Shown here in pieces: positions 10,420 to 20,190 of a stretch of 49,050 bases of DNA (its first letter is position 1; each line of letters begins with the position of its first letter). Source of the stretch: Candidatus Izemoplasma sp. (GTDB taxonomy: Bacteria > Bacillota_I > Bacilli_A > Izemoplasmatales > Izemoplasmataceae); contig SKFS01000009.1 of the NCBI GenBank assembly GCA_007117885.1, positions 1 through 49,050 on the forward strand. The letters are read 5' to 3'. Made by a program: the position numbers and the translations under genes. Below the pieces are notes generated by a model. That model worked only from the letters and a program-made list of their open reading frames with translations. It had not been told where the DNA came from and searched no databases.

Positions 10420-11254
10420 TGGCAAAGAACTATCAAAAGAAATTCGTGCACAAGTGAAAGAAAGAGTTACAGCATTAAAAGAACAGTATCAAAAAGTACC
10501 GCACTTAGTCGTGATTTTAGTGGGGGAAGATCCAGCGAGTTTATCGTATGTCACCGCAAAAGAAAGAGCGTGTTTAAAAGCGGGCATGAAGAGTACTTTA
10601 ATGCGTAAAGAGGAAACCATTACTGAGGAGGAACTTTTAGCACTCATCACACAGCTCAATAACGATCAAGATGTGCATGGCGTTTTGGTGCAATTGCCAT
10701 TACCTAAGCATATTGATGAGAATAAAGTGATTAACGCAATTCAAAAAGAGAAAGATGTCGACGGATTCCACCCCTTAAATGTCGCTGCCGTCCATTTAGG
10801 AGAAAAAGGGATTTTACCAGCCACGCCTAAAGGGATTATGACGATGCTCAATAGTACCGGCATTGAACTTAAAGGAAAATCTGCGCTCGTTATTGGCCGT
10901 AGTAATATCGTTGGAAAACCCGTTGCGATGCTTTTACTCAAAGAACACGCGACGGTGACCATTGCCCATTCAAGAACGACGAACTTAAAAGAATTAGCGC
11001 TTAACGCCGATGTTTTAGTTGCCGCCGTCGGGCGTGCACACATGGTCACTGCCGATATGATTAAAGACGGTGCAGTGGTGATTGATGTGGGTGTCAATCG
11101 TCTTGATGACAAACTGGTAGGGGATGTTGATTTTGACGGTGCTAAGGAGAAAGCCTCGTTTATCACACCTGTACCCGGTGGAGTTGGACCGATGACGATT
11201 GCGTCGTTGCTTGAAAATACCATTGAATGCTTCTTAATGTTAGAATCTAAGTAA
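10403..11254 (+). CDS. folD: Bifunctional methylenetetrahydrofolate dehydrogenase/cyclohydrolase
   Basis: VQLPLPKHIDENKVINAIQKEKDVDGFHPLN; VIGRSNIVGKPVAMLLL; ITPVPGGVGPMTIASLLENT. Confidence 0.98.
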   Translation: MGQIISGKELSKEIRAQVKERVTALKEQYQKVPHLVVILVGEDPASLSYVTAKERACLKAGMKSTLMRKEETITEEELLALITQLNNDQDVHGVLVQLPLPKHIDENKVINAIQKEKDVDGFHPLNVAAVHLGEKGILPATPKGIMTMLNSTGIELKGKSALVIGRSNIVGKPVAMLLLKEHATVTIAHSRTTNLKELALNADVLVAAVGRAHMVTADMIKDGAVVIDVGVNRLDDKLVGDVDFDGAKEKASFITPVPGGVGPMTIASLLENTIECFLMLESK

Positions 11255-11269
11255 AAAGAAGGTGTTTGC

Positions 11270-12574
11270 ATGATTGAACGTTACCGTTTAGAAAAGATGG
11301 CAAGACTGTTTTCCGATGAGGTTAAGTTTAAAACCTATTTCGCTGTTGAAATCGCTGCATTGGAAGCTTTTTCTGAGCTCGGTAAAATTCCTAAGCAAGA
11401 TATCGAAACCATAAAACTAAACGGTCGCGTTGATCTCAAGCGCATTTATGCGCTCGAAAAACAGACTAAACACGATGTTATCGCCTTTACTAGAGCGTTG
11501 AGCGAGACGTTAGGTGAGGAAAAAAAGTGGGTGCATTATGGCTTGACATCGACCGATGTTGTGGATACAGCGCTCGCTGTGATTTACCAACAAGCGAATG
11601 CCATGATCCTTAAGCACATGAAGCAAATCTTAACGGTGTTAAAGGCGAAAGCCTTGCAATATCAATCGACCTTAACGATAGGTAGAACCCATGGCATTCA
11701 TGCGGATGTAACCGTGTTTGGTCTTAAGTTTGCCTTATATTACGATGAGTTTAAGCGTCATTTAGAACGATTTAATGCGGTTAGGAAGCGCATTGAAGTG
11801 GGGAAGTTAAGCGGTGCAGTCGGCACGTTCGCTTATACATCTCCTGCGCTCCAAGACCGTGTTTGTGAGAAACTAGGGATTGCGAGTGCCGCAATCAGTA
11901 CTCAAACATTACAACGTGATCGCCACGCAGAATACGGGTGTGTTTTAGCGTTAATGGCCGCGACAATAGAAAAAATAGCCGTGGAAATTCGTCATCTTCA
12001 ACGCACTGAAGTGAGCGAGGTCTCTGAACCCTTTGATAAAAATCAAAAAGGCTCTTCAGCGATGCCGCATAAGAAGAACCCCATTGCGAGCGAAAACTTG
12101 ACAGGATGCGCACGAATGATGCGCAGTTATGTACAACCTTTATTTGAGAATATCGCTTTATGGCATGAACGGGATATTTCCCATTCATCGGTAGAACGCG
12201 TTATCATTCCGGACGCCTTGATGCTCCTTGATTACATGTTTGACCGGATGATAAAGGTCATTGAAAATCTATCAGTCGATGAAGCTCAGATGCAAAAAAA
12301 CCTTGATCTTACGCACGGCGTTATTTTTTCTCAACGGGTGTTAACGGCGTTAATTGATCAAGGATTATCTCGCGAAGAAGCGTATGATTTAGTTCAACCC
12401 ATCGCCTTGAATGCTTATCAAGAGAAGCGTGATTTTAGGCAATCGATCAAAGCCCACGAGAAAATTCTATCGATTTTGGATAAACCAACCATCGAAGCGT
12501 GTTTTGATACTGTCTCAGTGTTACAACACGTTGAAACGATTTATCAACGGGTCTTTAAGGAGGAAGAAGCATGA
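11270..12574 (+). CDS. purB: Adenylosuccinate lyase
   Basis: HYGLTSTDVVDTA, GRTHGIHADVTVFGLKFA, GSSAMPHKKNPIASENLTG. Confidence 0.97.
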   Translation: MIERYRLEKMARLFSDEVKFKTYFAVEIAALEAFSELGKIPKQDIETIKLNGRVDLKRIYALEKQTKHDVIAFTRALSETLGEEKKWVHYGLTSTDVVDTALAVIYQQANAMILKHMKQILTVLKAKALQYQSTLTIGRTHGIHADVTVFGLKFALYYDEFKRHLERFNAVRKRIEVGKLSGAVGTFAYTSPALQDRVCEKLGIASAAISTQTLQRDRHAEYGCVLALMAATIEKIAVEIRHLQRTEVSEVSEPFDKNQKGSSAMPHKKNPIASENLTGCARMMRSYVQPLFENIALWHERDISHSSVERVIIPDALMLLDYMFDRMIKVIENLSVDEAQMQKNLDLTHGVIFSQRVLTALIDQGLSREEAYDLVQPIALNAYQEKRDFRQSIKAHEKILSILDKPTIEACFDTVSVLQHVETIYQRVFKEEEA

Positions 12575-13260
12575 GAAAGGTTCTATCATGGATTTTTTAT
12601 ATTTCATACCCGATTGTCTTGATAATGCTCTTTGCGTCATTGCTTACAACGACGCCGTATATGCGAATTTCTAAAGGCCTTTACCGTACCCATGATCAAA
12701 TTTATTATGATCATATGTATGTTGCTAGACAGTTGATTGATTATATTAATTATCGTCATGATGATATGTATTTTGGCGAAGATGAAAATGATCCAAATCC
12801 TGTCATGACACAAATTGCAATTGATCATATGGTGGATGTCCGCGAGGTGTATACCCGCTTGAGAGTCACTGCGGTGATTGCGCTTTTACTTGCGGTGAGT
12901 TCGCTTGTGATTATGGGTAAAAAGGATACGTTGTGGCTGTATCAAACGTTAAAGCAATCGTTTTGGTTACCGCTCGCGTTTGTAGTTTTTGTAGGCACTT
13001 GGTTTGTGATTGATTTTGGGCGTATTTTCACTTGGTTTCACTTGCTTTTCTTTGATGGGGGTTGGCAGTTACCAAGTATTGAACACCCTCATTATCCAGG
13101 CGTTTTTATTGCTGATCCATTGATTCTAATCGTACCCGAAGCCTTCTGGCTCGTGAGTGGAGTGTTGATTTTAATCGGTGTGATTTTCGCGTACTTATTG
13201 ACGTTGTTTATTAACCATAAACTAGTGAGACGTTGGGTCCTAAGCGAAGAGAAAAAATAG
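12571..13260 (+). CDS. TIGR01906-like (DUF1461) integral membrane protein
   Basis: Multi-TM; HDQIYYDHMYVARQLIDYINYRHDDM, HMVDVREVY; family assignment from motif memory. Confidence 0.7.
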   Translation: MRKVLSWIFYISYPIVLIMLFASLLTTTPYMRISKGLYRTHDQIYYDHMYVARQLIDYINYRHDDMYFGEDENDPNPVMTQIAIDHMVDVREVYTRLRVTAVIALLLAVSSLVIMGKKDTLWLYQTLKQSFWLPLAFVVFVGTWFVIDFGRIFTWFHLLFFDGGWQLPSIEHPHYPGVFIADPLILIVPEAFWLVSGVLILIGVIFAYLLTLFINHKLVRRWVLSEEKK

Positions 13261-13329
13261 TTATGACAAAGATTTAATATTATTTTTCGTTGTAATCATT
13301 GATTTTTTTGGTAAAATTAATATTAGTTA

Positions 13330-13401
13330 GTATCGTATATTTTCAGAAATAGGGTCTGATCGTCTCTACCCCAAGCACCGTAAATGTTGGGACTATGGTA
13401 C
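13330..13401 (+). ncRNA. Purine riboswitch aptamer, guanine-class (C at ligand-pairing position)
   Basis: P1 GTATCGTA/TATGGTAC; conserved core CTCTACC-N-CACCGTAAATG-N-GGGACTATGG closely matching the B. subtilis xpt aptamer; located upstream of a purine permease. Confidence 0.93.
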
Positions 13402-13481
13402 ATGATAATTTATACAGAGATTATTCTCCCTTTTTTTGGTTTTTACATGCTAACTATCAAAAAAAGAGGAGGATTTTTTTA

Positions 13482-14861
13482 ATGGAAAAGGTAAAACAGT
13501 TTTTTAAGCTAGAAGAACGCAATACGACAATCAAGACTGAAATTCTAGCGGGTATTACAACATTCCTAGCGATGGCGTATATTTTGCCAGTTAACTCGGG
13601 TATGCTTAATGAAGCCGGAGTGCCATTTGGTGGCGTCTTCTTTGCGACCGCAGTGGCCTCAGCAATTGCCTGTTTAATTATGGGCTTAGTGGCAAATTAT
13701 CCGGTAGCGCTAGCTCCAGGAATGGGCATTAATGCATTCTTTACCTACAATGTCGTCTTGTTTGGTTTTGATGGTGTCGGTTGGCGTGGCGCCTTGGCGG
13801 CGGTTTTAATCTCCGGTATTTTGTTCTTGTTGGTTTCTGTCACAGGCATTCGTCGTCAAGTCATTAACGCGGTTCCCCAAGGACTCAAATTCGCGGTTGG
13901 CGCGGGGATTGGGTTCTTTATTACGTTCATTGGTTTAAAAAACATGGGACTTGTCGTGGGTAGTCCAGCCACTTTAGTTGAACTAGGCGATGTGAGTCAT
14001 CCAGCGGTTTTACTCGGTATTTTCGGTTTAATTCTTGTTGTTATCTTATACTCGATGGGCAATAAGTTTGCATTGATTATCGCGATTGCAACGACCGCTA
14101 TCGTCGGTCTGATTTTAGGTGCAATCGGTGTTGGAACCATGCCAGCGTTCTCTACGGATTTCTCTGTAGGCTTCTTAGACGAGGTAGGAGAAACCCTCTT
14201 TGCACCGTTTAGAGGTGGTTTTGCTGAACTCTTTAGCCATCCTTCAGCGTGGTTTATTATCTTTATCTTCTTGTTCGTCGATTTCTTTGATACAGCAGGT
14301 ACCTTAATGGCTGTAGGAAATCAAGCCGGTCTTATTAATGATGACAGTGAGCTTGTCGGTGGCGATAGAGCGTTACTCGCGGATGCCATCGGAACAGTCG
14401 GAGGGTCAATGTTAGGTACGAGTACGGTGACGAGCTATATTGAGTCTTCAACAGGGATTGAACAAGGTGGACGCACGGGATTAACGGCAGTAACTGTTGC
14501 GGTATTGTTCCTTGTATCACTCTTGATTTATCCACTCTTAAGCGTTGTTACTGGGGTCTTTGATCCTGCGACGGGGGTTGTTTATTCACCGGTTACTGCG
14601 ATGGCGTTAGTCATGGTCGGCGCATTGATGGTTACCCAGCTTAAGAATATTGAATGGGACGATAAAGCGATTTTAGTTCCAGCATTCCTAACGATTGTCT
14701 TTATGATTTTTGCCTTCTCGATTGCAGAAGGGATAGCGGTTGGATTTATTTTCTATCCAATTATTATGATTTTCACTAAGCGTGCTAAAGAAGTTAACCC
14801 AATTATGTATATCTTAATGGTTGTTTTCATTCTCTTCTTTGCATTGCAAGTCATTATGTAA
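13482..14861 (+). CDS. NCS2-family purine permease (PbuG/AzgA-like guanine/hypoxanthine)
   Basis: KQFFKLEERNTTIKTEILAGITTFLAMAYILPVNSGML; start corrected to ATG 13482 (RBS AGAGGAGGA) from track start 13395. Confidence 0.93.
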   Translation: MEKVKQFFKLEERNTTIKTEILAGITTFLAMAYILPVNSGMLNEAGVPFGGVFFATAVASAIACLIMGLVANYPVALAPGMGINAFFTYNVVLFGFDGVGWRGALAAVLISGILFLLVSVTGIRRQVINAVPQGLKFAVGAGIGFFITFIGLKNMGLVVGSPATLVELGDVSHPAVLLGIFGLILVVILYSMGNKFALIIAIATTAIVGLILGAIGVGTMPAFSTDFSVGFLDEVGETLFAPFRGGFAELFSHPSAWFIIFIFLFVDFFDTAGTLMAVGNQAGLINDDSELVGGDRALLADAIGTVGGSMLGTSTVTSYIESSTGIEQGGRTGLTAVTVAVLFLVSLLIYPLLSVVTGVFDPATGVVYSPVTAMALVMVGALMVTQLKNIEWDDKAILVPAFLTIVFMIFAFSIAEGIAVGFIFYPIIMIFTKRAKEVNPIMYILMVVFILFFALQVIM

Positions 14862-14867
14862 ATAGTT

Positions 14868-14893
14868 AGGCTGTCTTCGGACAGCCTTTTTTT
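14868..14893 (+). terminator. Intrinsic terminator of the permease
   Basis: AGGCTGTC-TTCG-GACAGCCT + T-run. Confidence 0.95.
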
Positions 14894-14929
14894 TACATTA
14901 TTAGCGAATGTAAACGCTTTATTAAATAG

Positions 14930-14958
14930 TTTACAATACCTATAAAATTCAGTACAAT
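14930..14958 (+). promoter_or_regulatory. Candidate promoter of pyrR-glyA
   Basis: TTTACA - 17 bp - TACAAT. Confidence 0.55.
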
Positions 14959-14981
14959 AGTAAGTGACGCGAGGTGATCGT

Positions 14982-15506
14982 ATGAAACTACTGTTTGATT
15001 ATGTGATTGTTGAACGAACGTTACGACGGATGGCTCATGAGATTTTAGAACGTCATCAAGATTATGGCAATATGGTTTTATTAGGCATTAAACGAAACGG
15101 CTATCCGATCGCAAAGCTTTTGCAGAAAAGTATTCTTGAGTTTGAGGGATTGTCTATCCCGACATACGAACTCGATATTTCTGGTTATCGTGATGACCGA
15201 AAAGAAGTTAGCTCAGAACGATTAACGATTGATTTAAAAGGCAAGAACGTTATTTTAGTGGATGACGTTCTTTATACAGGTCGAACGATACGTGCGGCCA
15301 TGGATGCGGTGGTTGATCATGGGAGGCCAGCTTTAATCCAAGTCGCAACCTTGATTGATCGTGGCCATCGTGAGTTACCGATACGGGCTGATTATGTAGG
15401 TAAAAATATTCCTACCCGTTTTGAAGAAAGCGTGGTTGTGGATGTCATTAATAGAAAAGGAGTTTATTTAACTCTAAAACAGGAGGGTAACGATGGATCA
15501 TATTAA
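14982..15506 (+). CDS. pyrR: PyrR-like uracil phosphoribosyltransferase / pyr attenuation regulator
   Basis: [62 protein letters not shown] 14982 preferred over 14964. Confidence 0.93.
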   Translation: MKLLFDYVIVERTLRRMAHEILERHQDYGNMVLLGIKRNGYPIAKLLQKSILEFEGLSIPTYELDISGYRDDRKEVSSERLTIDLKGKNVILVDDVLYTGRTIRAAMDAVVDHGRPALIQVATLIDRGHRELPIRADYVGKNIPTRFEESVVVDVINRKGVYLTLKQEGNDGSY

Positions 15507-16734
15507 AGTGCATGATAAAGAGTTGTTTATGGCAATGAACCGTGAAAAAGAACGTCAGGAAGCGCATTTAGAACTCATCGCGAGTGAGAAATTTGTGAGT
15601 GAATCGGTACTTCAAGCGCAAGGCAGTATTTTAACGAATAAGTATGCTGAAGGCTATCCAGGTAAACGCTATTACGGTGGCTGTGAGTTTGTCGATCAAG
15701 TTGAGGATTTAGCGCGAGAGCGACTTAAAAAACTGTTTAATGTTAAGTATGTGAATGTCCAAGCCCATTCAGGATCCACTGCAAACATGGGTGCGTATCG
15801 TGCGATTGTCAAACACGGTGATAAGATTTTAGGGATGAGCTTAGATCACGGGGGACACTTAACCCACGGTCATCCTTTGAACTTCAGTGGTGAAGATTAT
15901 CAGTTCTTTAGCTATGGTGTCGACGCTGAAACAGAAACATTGGATTACGATCAGGTTTTAGCAATGGCTAAGGAAGTTAAACCGGCGTTAATCGTTGCAG
16001 GTGCCAGTGCATACTCGCGTGAAATTGATTTTAAAAAATTTAGAGAAATCGCTGACGCTGTAGGCGCTAAGTTAATGGTTGATATGGCACATATAGCTGG
16101 GTTGGTTGCTGCAGGGATTCACAATAATCCGTGTGAGATTGCGGATATTGTGACCTCAACGACACATAAAACGTTACGGGGACCGCGTGGAGGGATTATT
16201 TTAACGAATGATCCAGAGATTTATAAAAACTTAAACCGAGTTGTTTTTCCAGGCATTCAAGGTGGCCCGTTGATGCATATTATTGCGGCCAAGGCAGCGG
16301 CGTTTTTAGAAGCTTCTACGGTAGAGTTTAAAGCCTACATGCATCAAGTGGTTAGAAACGCTAAAGCTTTGGCAGAGTCATTAGTACGCTTAGGATTTCA
16401 TGTGGTGAGTGGGGGCACGGATAATCATTTAGTTTTAGTCGAAGTTAAATCGCTCACAGGGTTAACAGGTAAACAAGCAGAAGAGTTGTTGGAGAGTGTG
16501 CATATTACCTGCAATAAAAACACAGTGCCTAACGATCCTGAAAAACCGTTTATTACCAGTGGTGTTCGTTTAGGGACAGCGGCGTTAACCTCACGGCATT
16601 TCAATGAAGAGACGATGCACGAAATTGGCCAGCTCATCTTTGATACCTTGATGAATCCAGAGAATGAATTTGTATTGAAAGAAGTAAAAGAAAGGGTTAA
16701 AGTTCTTACCGATCGTTACCCTCTTTATCGTTAA
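15493..16734 (+). CDS. glyA: Serine hydroxymethyltransferase
   Basis: [55 protein letters not shown]. Confidence 0.98.
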   Translation: MDHIKVHDKELFMAMNREKERQEAHLELIASEKFVSESVLQAQGSILTNKYAEGYPGKRYYGGCEFVDQVEDLARERLKKLFNVKYVNVQAHSGSTANMGAYRAIVKHGDKILGMSLDHGGHLTHGHPLNFSGEDYQFFSYGVDAETETLDYDQVLAMAKEVKPALIVAGASAYSREIDFKKFREIADAVGAKLMVDMAHIAGLVAAGIHNNPCEIADIVTSTTHKTLRGPRGGIILTNDPEIYKNLNRVVFPGIQGGPLMHIIAAKAAAFLEASTVEFKAYMHQVVRNAKALAESLVRLGFHVVSGGTDNHLVLVEVKSLTGLTGKQAEELLESVHITCNKNTVPNDPEKPFITSGVRLGTAALTSRHFNEETMHEIGQLIFDTLMNPENEFVLKEVKERVKVLTDRYPLYR

Positions 16735-16746
16735 AACGTTTACATC

Positions 16747-16774
16747 TTGCAGAGATGGTATAGAGTGATATAAT
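16747..16774 (+). promoter_or_regulatory. Candidate promoter for the glnA leader
   Basis: TTGCAG - 16 bp - TATAAT, predicted TSS ~16781. Confidence 0.5.
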
Positions 16775-16800
16775 AGTGACATCAAGCAAGACTAAAAATT

Positions 16801-16842
16801 AAAAACTCGAGAAAATGCTTGCATTTATTCTTGAGTTTTTTT
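16801..16842 (+). terminator. Terminator-type hairpin in the glyA-glnA intergenic region (candidate glnA attenuator)
   Basis: AAAAACTC-g-AGAA..AATGC-TT-GCATT..TTCT-t-GAGTTTTTTT, 17 nt before glnA ATG. Confidence 0.75.
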
Positions 16843-16858
16843 AATAGGGGAGAGGACT

Positions 16859-18190
16859 ATGACTAAAAAAGAGATACTCGATTCGGCAAAAGAAAATAAT
16901 GTCAAATACATCCGTCTTTGCTTTACGGATATCCACGGTGTCATAAAGAACGTTGAGATTCCTGTACGAGGACTCAAAGACGCGTTGGATAACAAAGTGA
17001 TGTTCGATGGTTCATCTATCGATGGGTTTGTGCGAATTCAGGAAGCGGATATGTATTTATATCCAGATTTGAATACGTGGTTGATTCTTCCTTGGGAAAA
17101 CACGAAGTATGGTAACGTTGCCCGTTTGATCTGCGATGTGTATTTACCATCAGGAGAACCATTTTTAGGCGATCCACGCGGGGTGTTAAAACGAACGTTG
17201 AAAACGATGCGTGAGATGGGCTTTGCGCATTTTAATATTGGTGTCGAACCGGAGTTTTTTCTATTTCGTTTGGACGAAAAAGGAGAGATTACACTCACGT
17301 CAAACGACCATGGTGGCTACTTTGATTTAGCGCCAGTTGATGGGGCTGAAGATTGTCGTAGAGATATCGTTTTAGAACTAGAAAGGCTCGGCTTTATTAT
17401 GGAAGCTTCGCATCATGAGGTTGCTCCAGGCCAGCACGAAATTAACTTTGAATTTAAAGATGCATTGGACGCGTGTGATAACTTACAAACTTTTAAGTTG
17501 GTTGTTAAAAATGTTGCAAAACGTCACGGACTTCATGCGACGTTTATGCCTAAACCCATCGCGAATATTAATGGTTCAGGGATGCACACTAACTGTTCGT
17601 TGACATATGCCGATGGACGCAATGCATTTCATGACCCAAAACGCCCTCTTGAATTAAGTGAGGTGGCAATCCAATGGATTGCAGGAATTATGCGTCATGC
17701 ACGAGGATTTACCGCGATCACGAACCCTTTAGTGAACTCTTATAAACGGTTAGTTCCAGGGTATGAAGCACCTTGTTATATATCATGGAGTGATGCGAAT
17801 CGATCAGCGATGATACGTATTCCAGCGAAAAGAGGTAAGCAAACGCGGACTGAAATTCGCAGTGTTGATCCATCGGCCAATCCTTATTTAGCGATGAGTG
17901 TTATTTTAGCGAGTGGTCTAAATGGGATACAAGAAAAATTGAATGGTGTTGAACCGGTCTATATAAATCTTTATGAGCTAACACGTAAAGAAAGAGAAAT
18001 GATGGGGATTAAGAACTTGCCAGAGAACTTAAAAGATGCCCTCAAAGCGTTACGTGAGGACACCTTAGTTAAAGAGACGTTAGGTGAGCATGTCTATACA
18101 AAGTTTTTAGAAGCTAAGTACTCGGAATGGGATCGTTTTCGGATGACAGTGACAGAATGGGAAATTGAGAACTACTTAAAAGTGTTATAA
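16859..18190 (+). CDS. glnA: Glutamine synthetase type I
   Basis: [49 protein letters not shown]. Confidence 0.98.
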   Translation: MTKKEILDSAKENNVKYIRLCFTDIHGVIKNVEIPVRGLKDALDNKVMFDGSSIDGFVRIQEADMYLYPDLNTWLILPWENTKYGNVARLICDVYLPSGEPFLGDPRGVLKRTLKTMREMGFAHFNIGVEPEFFLFRLDEKGEITLTSNDHGGYFDLAPVDGAEDCRRDIVLELERLGFIMEASHHEVAPGQHEINFEFKDALDACDNLQTFKLVVKNVAKRHGLHATFMPKPIANINGSGMHTNCSLTYADGRNAFHDPKRPLELSEVAIQWIAGIMRHARGFTAITNPLVNSYKRLVPGYEAPCYISWSDANRSAMIRIPAKRGKQTRTEIRSVDPSANPYLAMSVILASGLNGIQEKLNGVEPVYINLYELTRKEREMMGIKNLPENLKDALKALREDTLVKETLGEHVYTKFLEAKYSEWDRFRMTVTEWEIENYLKVL

Positions 18191-18192
18191 AC

Positions 18193-18224
18193 AAAAAAAT
18201 CGTCTAATTTATGACGATTTTTTT
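18193..18224. terminator. Bidirectional terminator between convergent glnA and hslO
   Basis: AAAAAAATCGTC-taatttat-GACGATTTTTTT. Confidence 0.9.
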
Positions 18225-19104
18225 AGCGGGTGGTTTCTTCAATCAACGCTTTAAGTTCAGCTTCATTGAAATGGTATTTAGTTTGACAGAAGTGACAGAT
18301 TGTTTCGATCGATTTGTCTTCAATAAGAAGTGTTTCTAACTGTTCTTTCCCAAGCGAGATTAAACCACGCTCGAATTTCTCTTTATGGCAATCACAAGCA
18401 TAGGAGAGATTTAATATATGCAACAGTTGGTGATCGTTTTCGGTTATTAAAGCAACGATATCTTCGGGTGTTTTATGGGCTTCGAGAAGGTCTGTCATAC
18501 TGGGTAATGTTTTTAAACGTTGTTCGATTTTCTCAATGGTTTCTTCAGGACATCCAGGCATTCTTTGTAAAATAAAGCCACCGGCATGAAGGATGCTGTT
18601 ATCTTCATTAACTTTAACGCCTAAGGCTACTGCAGATGGGATTTGCTCACTCGCTGTAAAGTAATAGGCGAAGTCCTCAGCAATCTCACCCGTTTGAATA
18701 GGCGCAGTACTAGTAAAGATATCACGAACTTTGACATCTTTTGTGACATGGATGAAGCCCTCGCCAACCGCTTGAGAAACATTGAGCTTACCATGGTTGT
18801 ACTGTAAAAAAACATGCGGATTTCCAACATATCCGCGAACTTCCCCTTTTGCGTTTGTGGTTGCAACAATCCCTTGGATAGGCCCGTTGCTTTCGACACG
18901 AATGGTCAGTTCTTGATCGTCTTTATACATGGCACCCATAATGATGCTTGCGGTTAATACACGGCCAAGTGCTGCGGCACTCGTCGGCCATAAATCATGA
19001 ATTTTTTGTGCATGACGCACGAGCTGTGTTGTGTTTGCGACATAAAGACGCACAGTTCCGTTAAAGGCATAGGCTTTTACTAAATAGTCTTTCATTGTGA
19101 TCAC
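18223..19104 (-). CDS. hslO: Redox-regulated chaperone Hsp33
   Basis: C-terminal CDCHKEKFERGL...CHFCQTKYHF zinc motif; GRVLTASIIMGAMYKDDQELTIRVESNGPIQG. Confidence 0.97.
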   Translation of the reverse strand: MITMKDYLVKAYAFNGTVRLYVANTTQLVRHAQKIHDLWPTSAAALGRVLTASIIMGAMYKDDQELTIRVESNGPIQGIVATTNAKGEVRGYVGNPHVFLQYNHGKLNVSQAVGEGFIHVTKDVKVRDIFTSTAPIQTGEIAEDFAYYFTASEQIPSAVALGVKVNEDNSILHAGGFILQRMPGCPEETIEKIEQRLKTLPSMTDLLEAHKTPEDIVALITENDHQLLHILNLSYACDCHKEKFERGLISLGKEQLETLLIEDKSIETICHFCQTKYHFNEAELKALIEETTR

Positions 19105-19197
19105 CGCGCTTATTATAGCACAGTTTAATTTTTAGTCAAAAAGATTGAAAAAGAATTTAAACTATGGCAGAATAGGGAAGATTTAGGAGTGATAGGC

Positions 19198-20166
19198 ATG
19201 ATTAAAATCGGTGATGTTTTGATTAAAAACAGGGTTGTTGTTGCACCGCTTGCGGGGATTTCTAATCGGGCGTTTAGAGTGATTGCTGAACGGTTTGGTG
19301 CAGGGTTAATCTACACGGAGATGATTAGTGATAACGGCATTGTTCACGGCAACCAAAGAACGATAAAAATGACAGAGATTAAAGCGGATGAAGGGCTCGT
19401 TTCTTTACAATTATTTGGGGCGAATCCAAAGCATCTTGAGTACGCGACAGAATTTATCAATAAAACCTCAAGCGCGCAAATTATCGATTTTAATATTGGT
19501 TGTCCTGTGCCTAAAGTGGTTAAAAGTAATGGTGGCGCCTCACTGATGAAAGACACGGAGAAAGTTTTTGATTTGGTGTCAAGAATGGTCGCTGTTTCTA
19601 AAAAACCGATAACAGCTAAAATTCGTTCGGGATGGGATCGCCACGCGATAAATGCGGTAGAGTTGGCGCAATTACTTGAACGTGCGGGTGTCAGCGCTAT
19701 CGCGATTCATCCTAGAACACGTGTGCAAATGTATAAAGGGAAGGCTGATTGGTCGGTTATTAAAGCGGTGAAGGAGGCAGTGACGATCCCGGTGATTGGT
19801 AACGGGGACATTAAGACTCCCGAAGATGCGAAGCGAATGCTCAGTGAAACGGGCTGTGATGCGGTAATGATTGGTCGTGGATTACTTGGTAATCCTTGGC
19901 TCATTAAACAGACAGTGGATTATTTGGAAGAGGGTTTCTATACACCTGAGGTTTCCTATCAAGAGCGCTTGGCAATGATTATCGAGCATGCAAAATTACT
20001 GATTGAAGATAAAGGTGAACGGATTGCGATGTTAGAAATGCGTTCACATGCAGCATGGTATTTAAAGGGTATGCCTAACGCAACCTATGTGCGTAGAGAA
20101 ATAACAAACCTTAAGGAATTCAACGATTTAGTTAGACTAATAGAACGCTTTAAAGAGACGTTATAA
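19198..20166 (+). CDS. dusB: tRNA-dihydrouridine synthase
   Basis: [53 protein letters not shown]. Confidence 0.95.
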   Translation: MIKIGDVLIKNRVVVAPLAGISNRAFRVIAERFGAGLIYTEMISDNGIVHGNQRTIKMTEIKADEGLVSLQLFGANPKHLEYATEFINKTSSAQIIDFNIGCPVPKVVKSNGGASLMKDTEKVFDLVSRMVAVSKKPITAKIRSGWDRHAINAVELAQLLERAGVSAIAIHPRTRVQMYKGKADWSVIKAVKEAVTIPVIGNGDIKTPEDAKRMLSETGCDAVMIGRGLLGNPWLIKQTVDYLEEGFYTPEVSYQERLAMIIEHAKLLIEDKGERIAMLEMRSHAAWYLKGMPNATYVRREITNLKEFNDLVRLIERFKETL

Positions 20167-20190
20167 AAGGTGTGAAACTTCACACCTTTT
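20165..20190. terminator. Bidirectional terminator between convergent dusB and hflX
   Basis: AAAAGGTGTGAA-AC-TTCACACCTTTT, 12-bp perfect arms. Confidence 0.9.

Noticed and set aside
10741-11271. 176-aa antisense ORF over folD
   Set aside because: Mirror of folD coding sequence; low-complexity S/T/P-rich translation, no independent support.
13395-13481. 29-residue N-terminal extension of the permease
   Set aside because: Overlaps the guanine riboswitch; a good RBS and conserved start lie at 13482.
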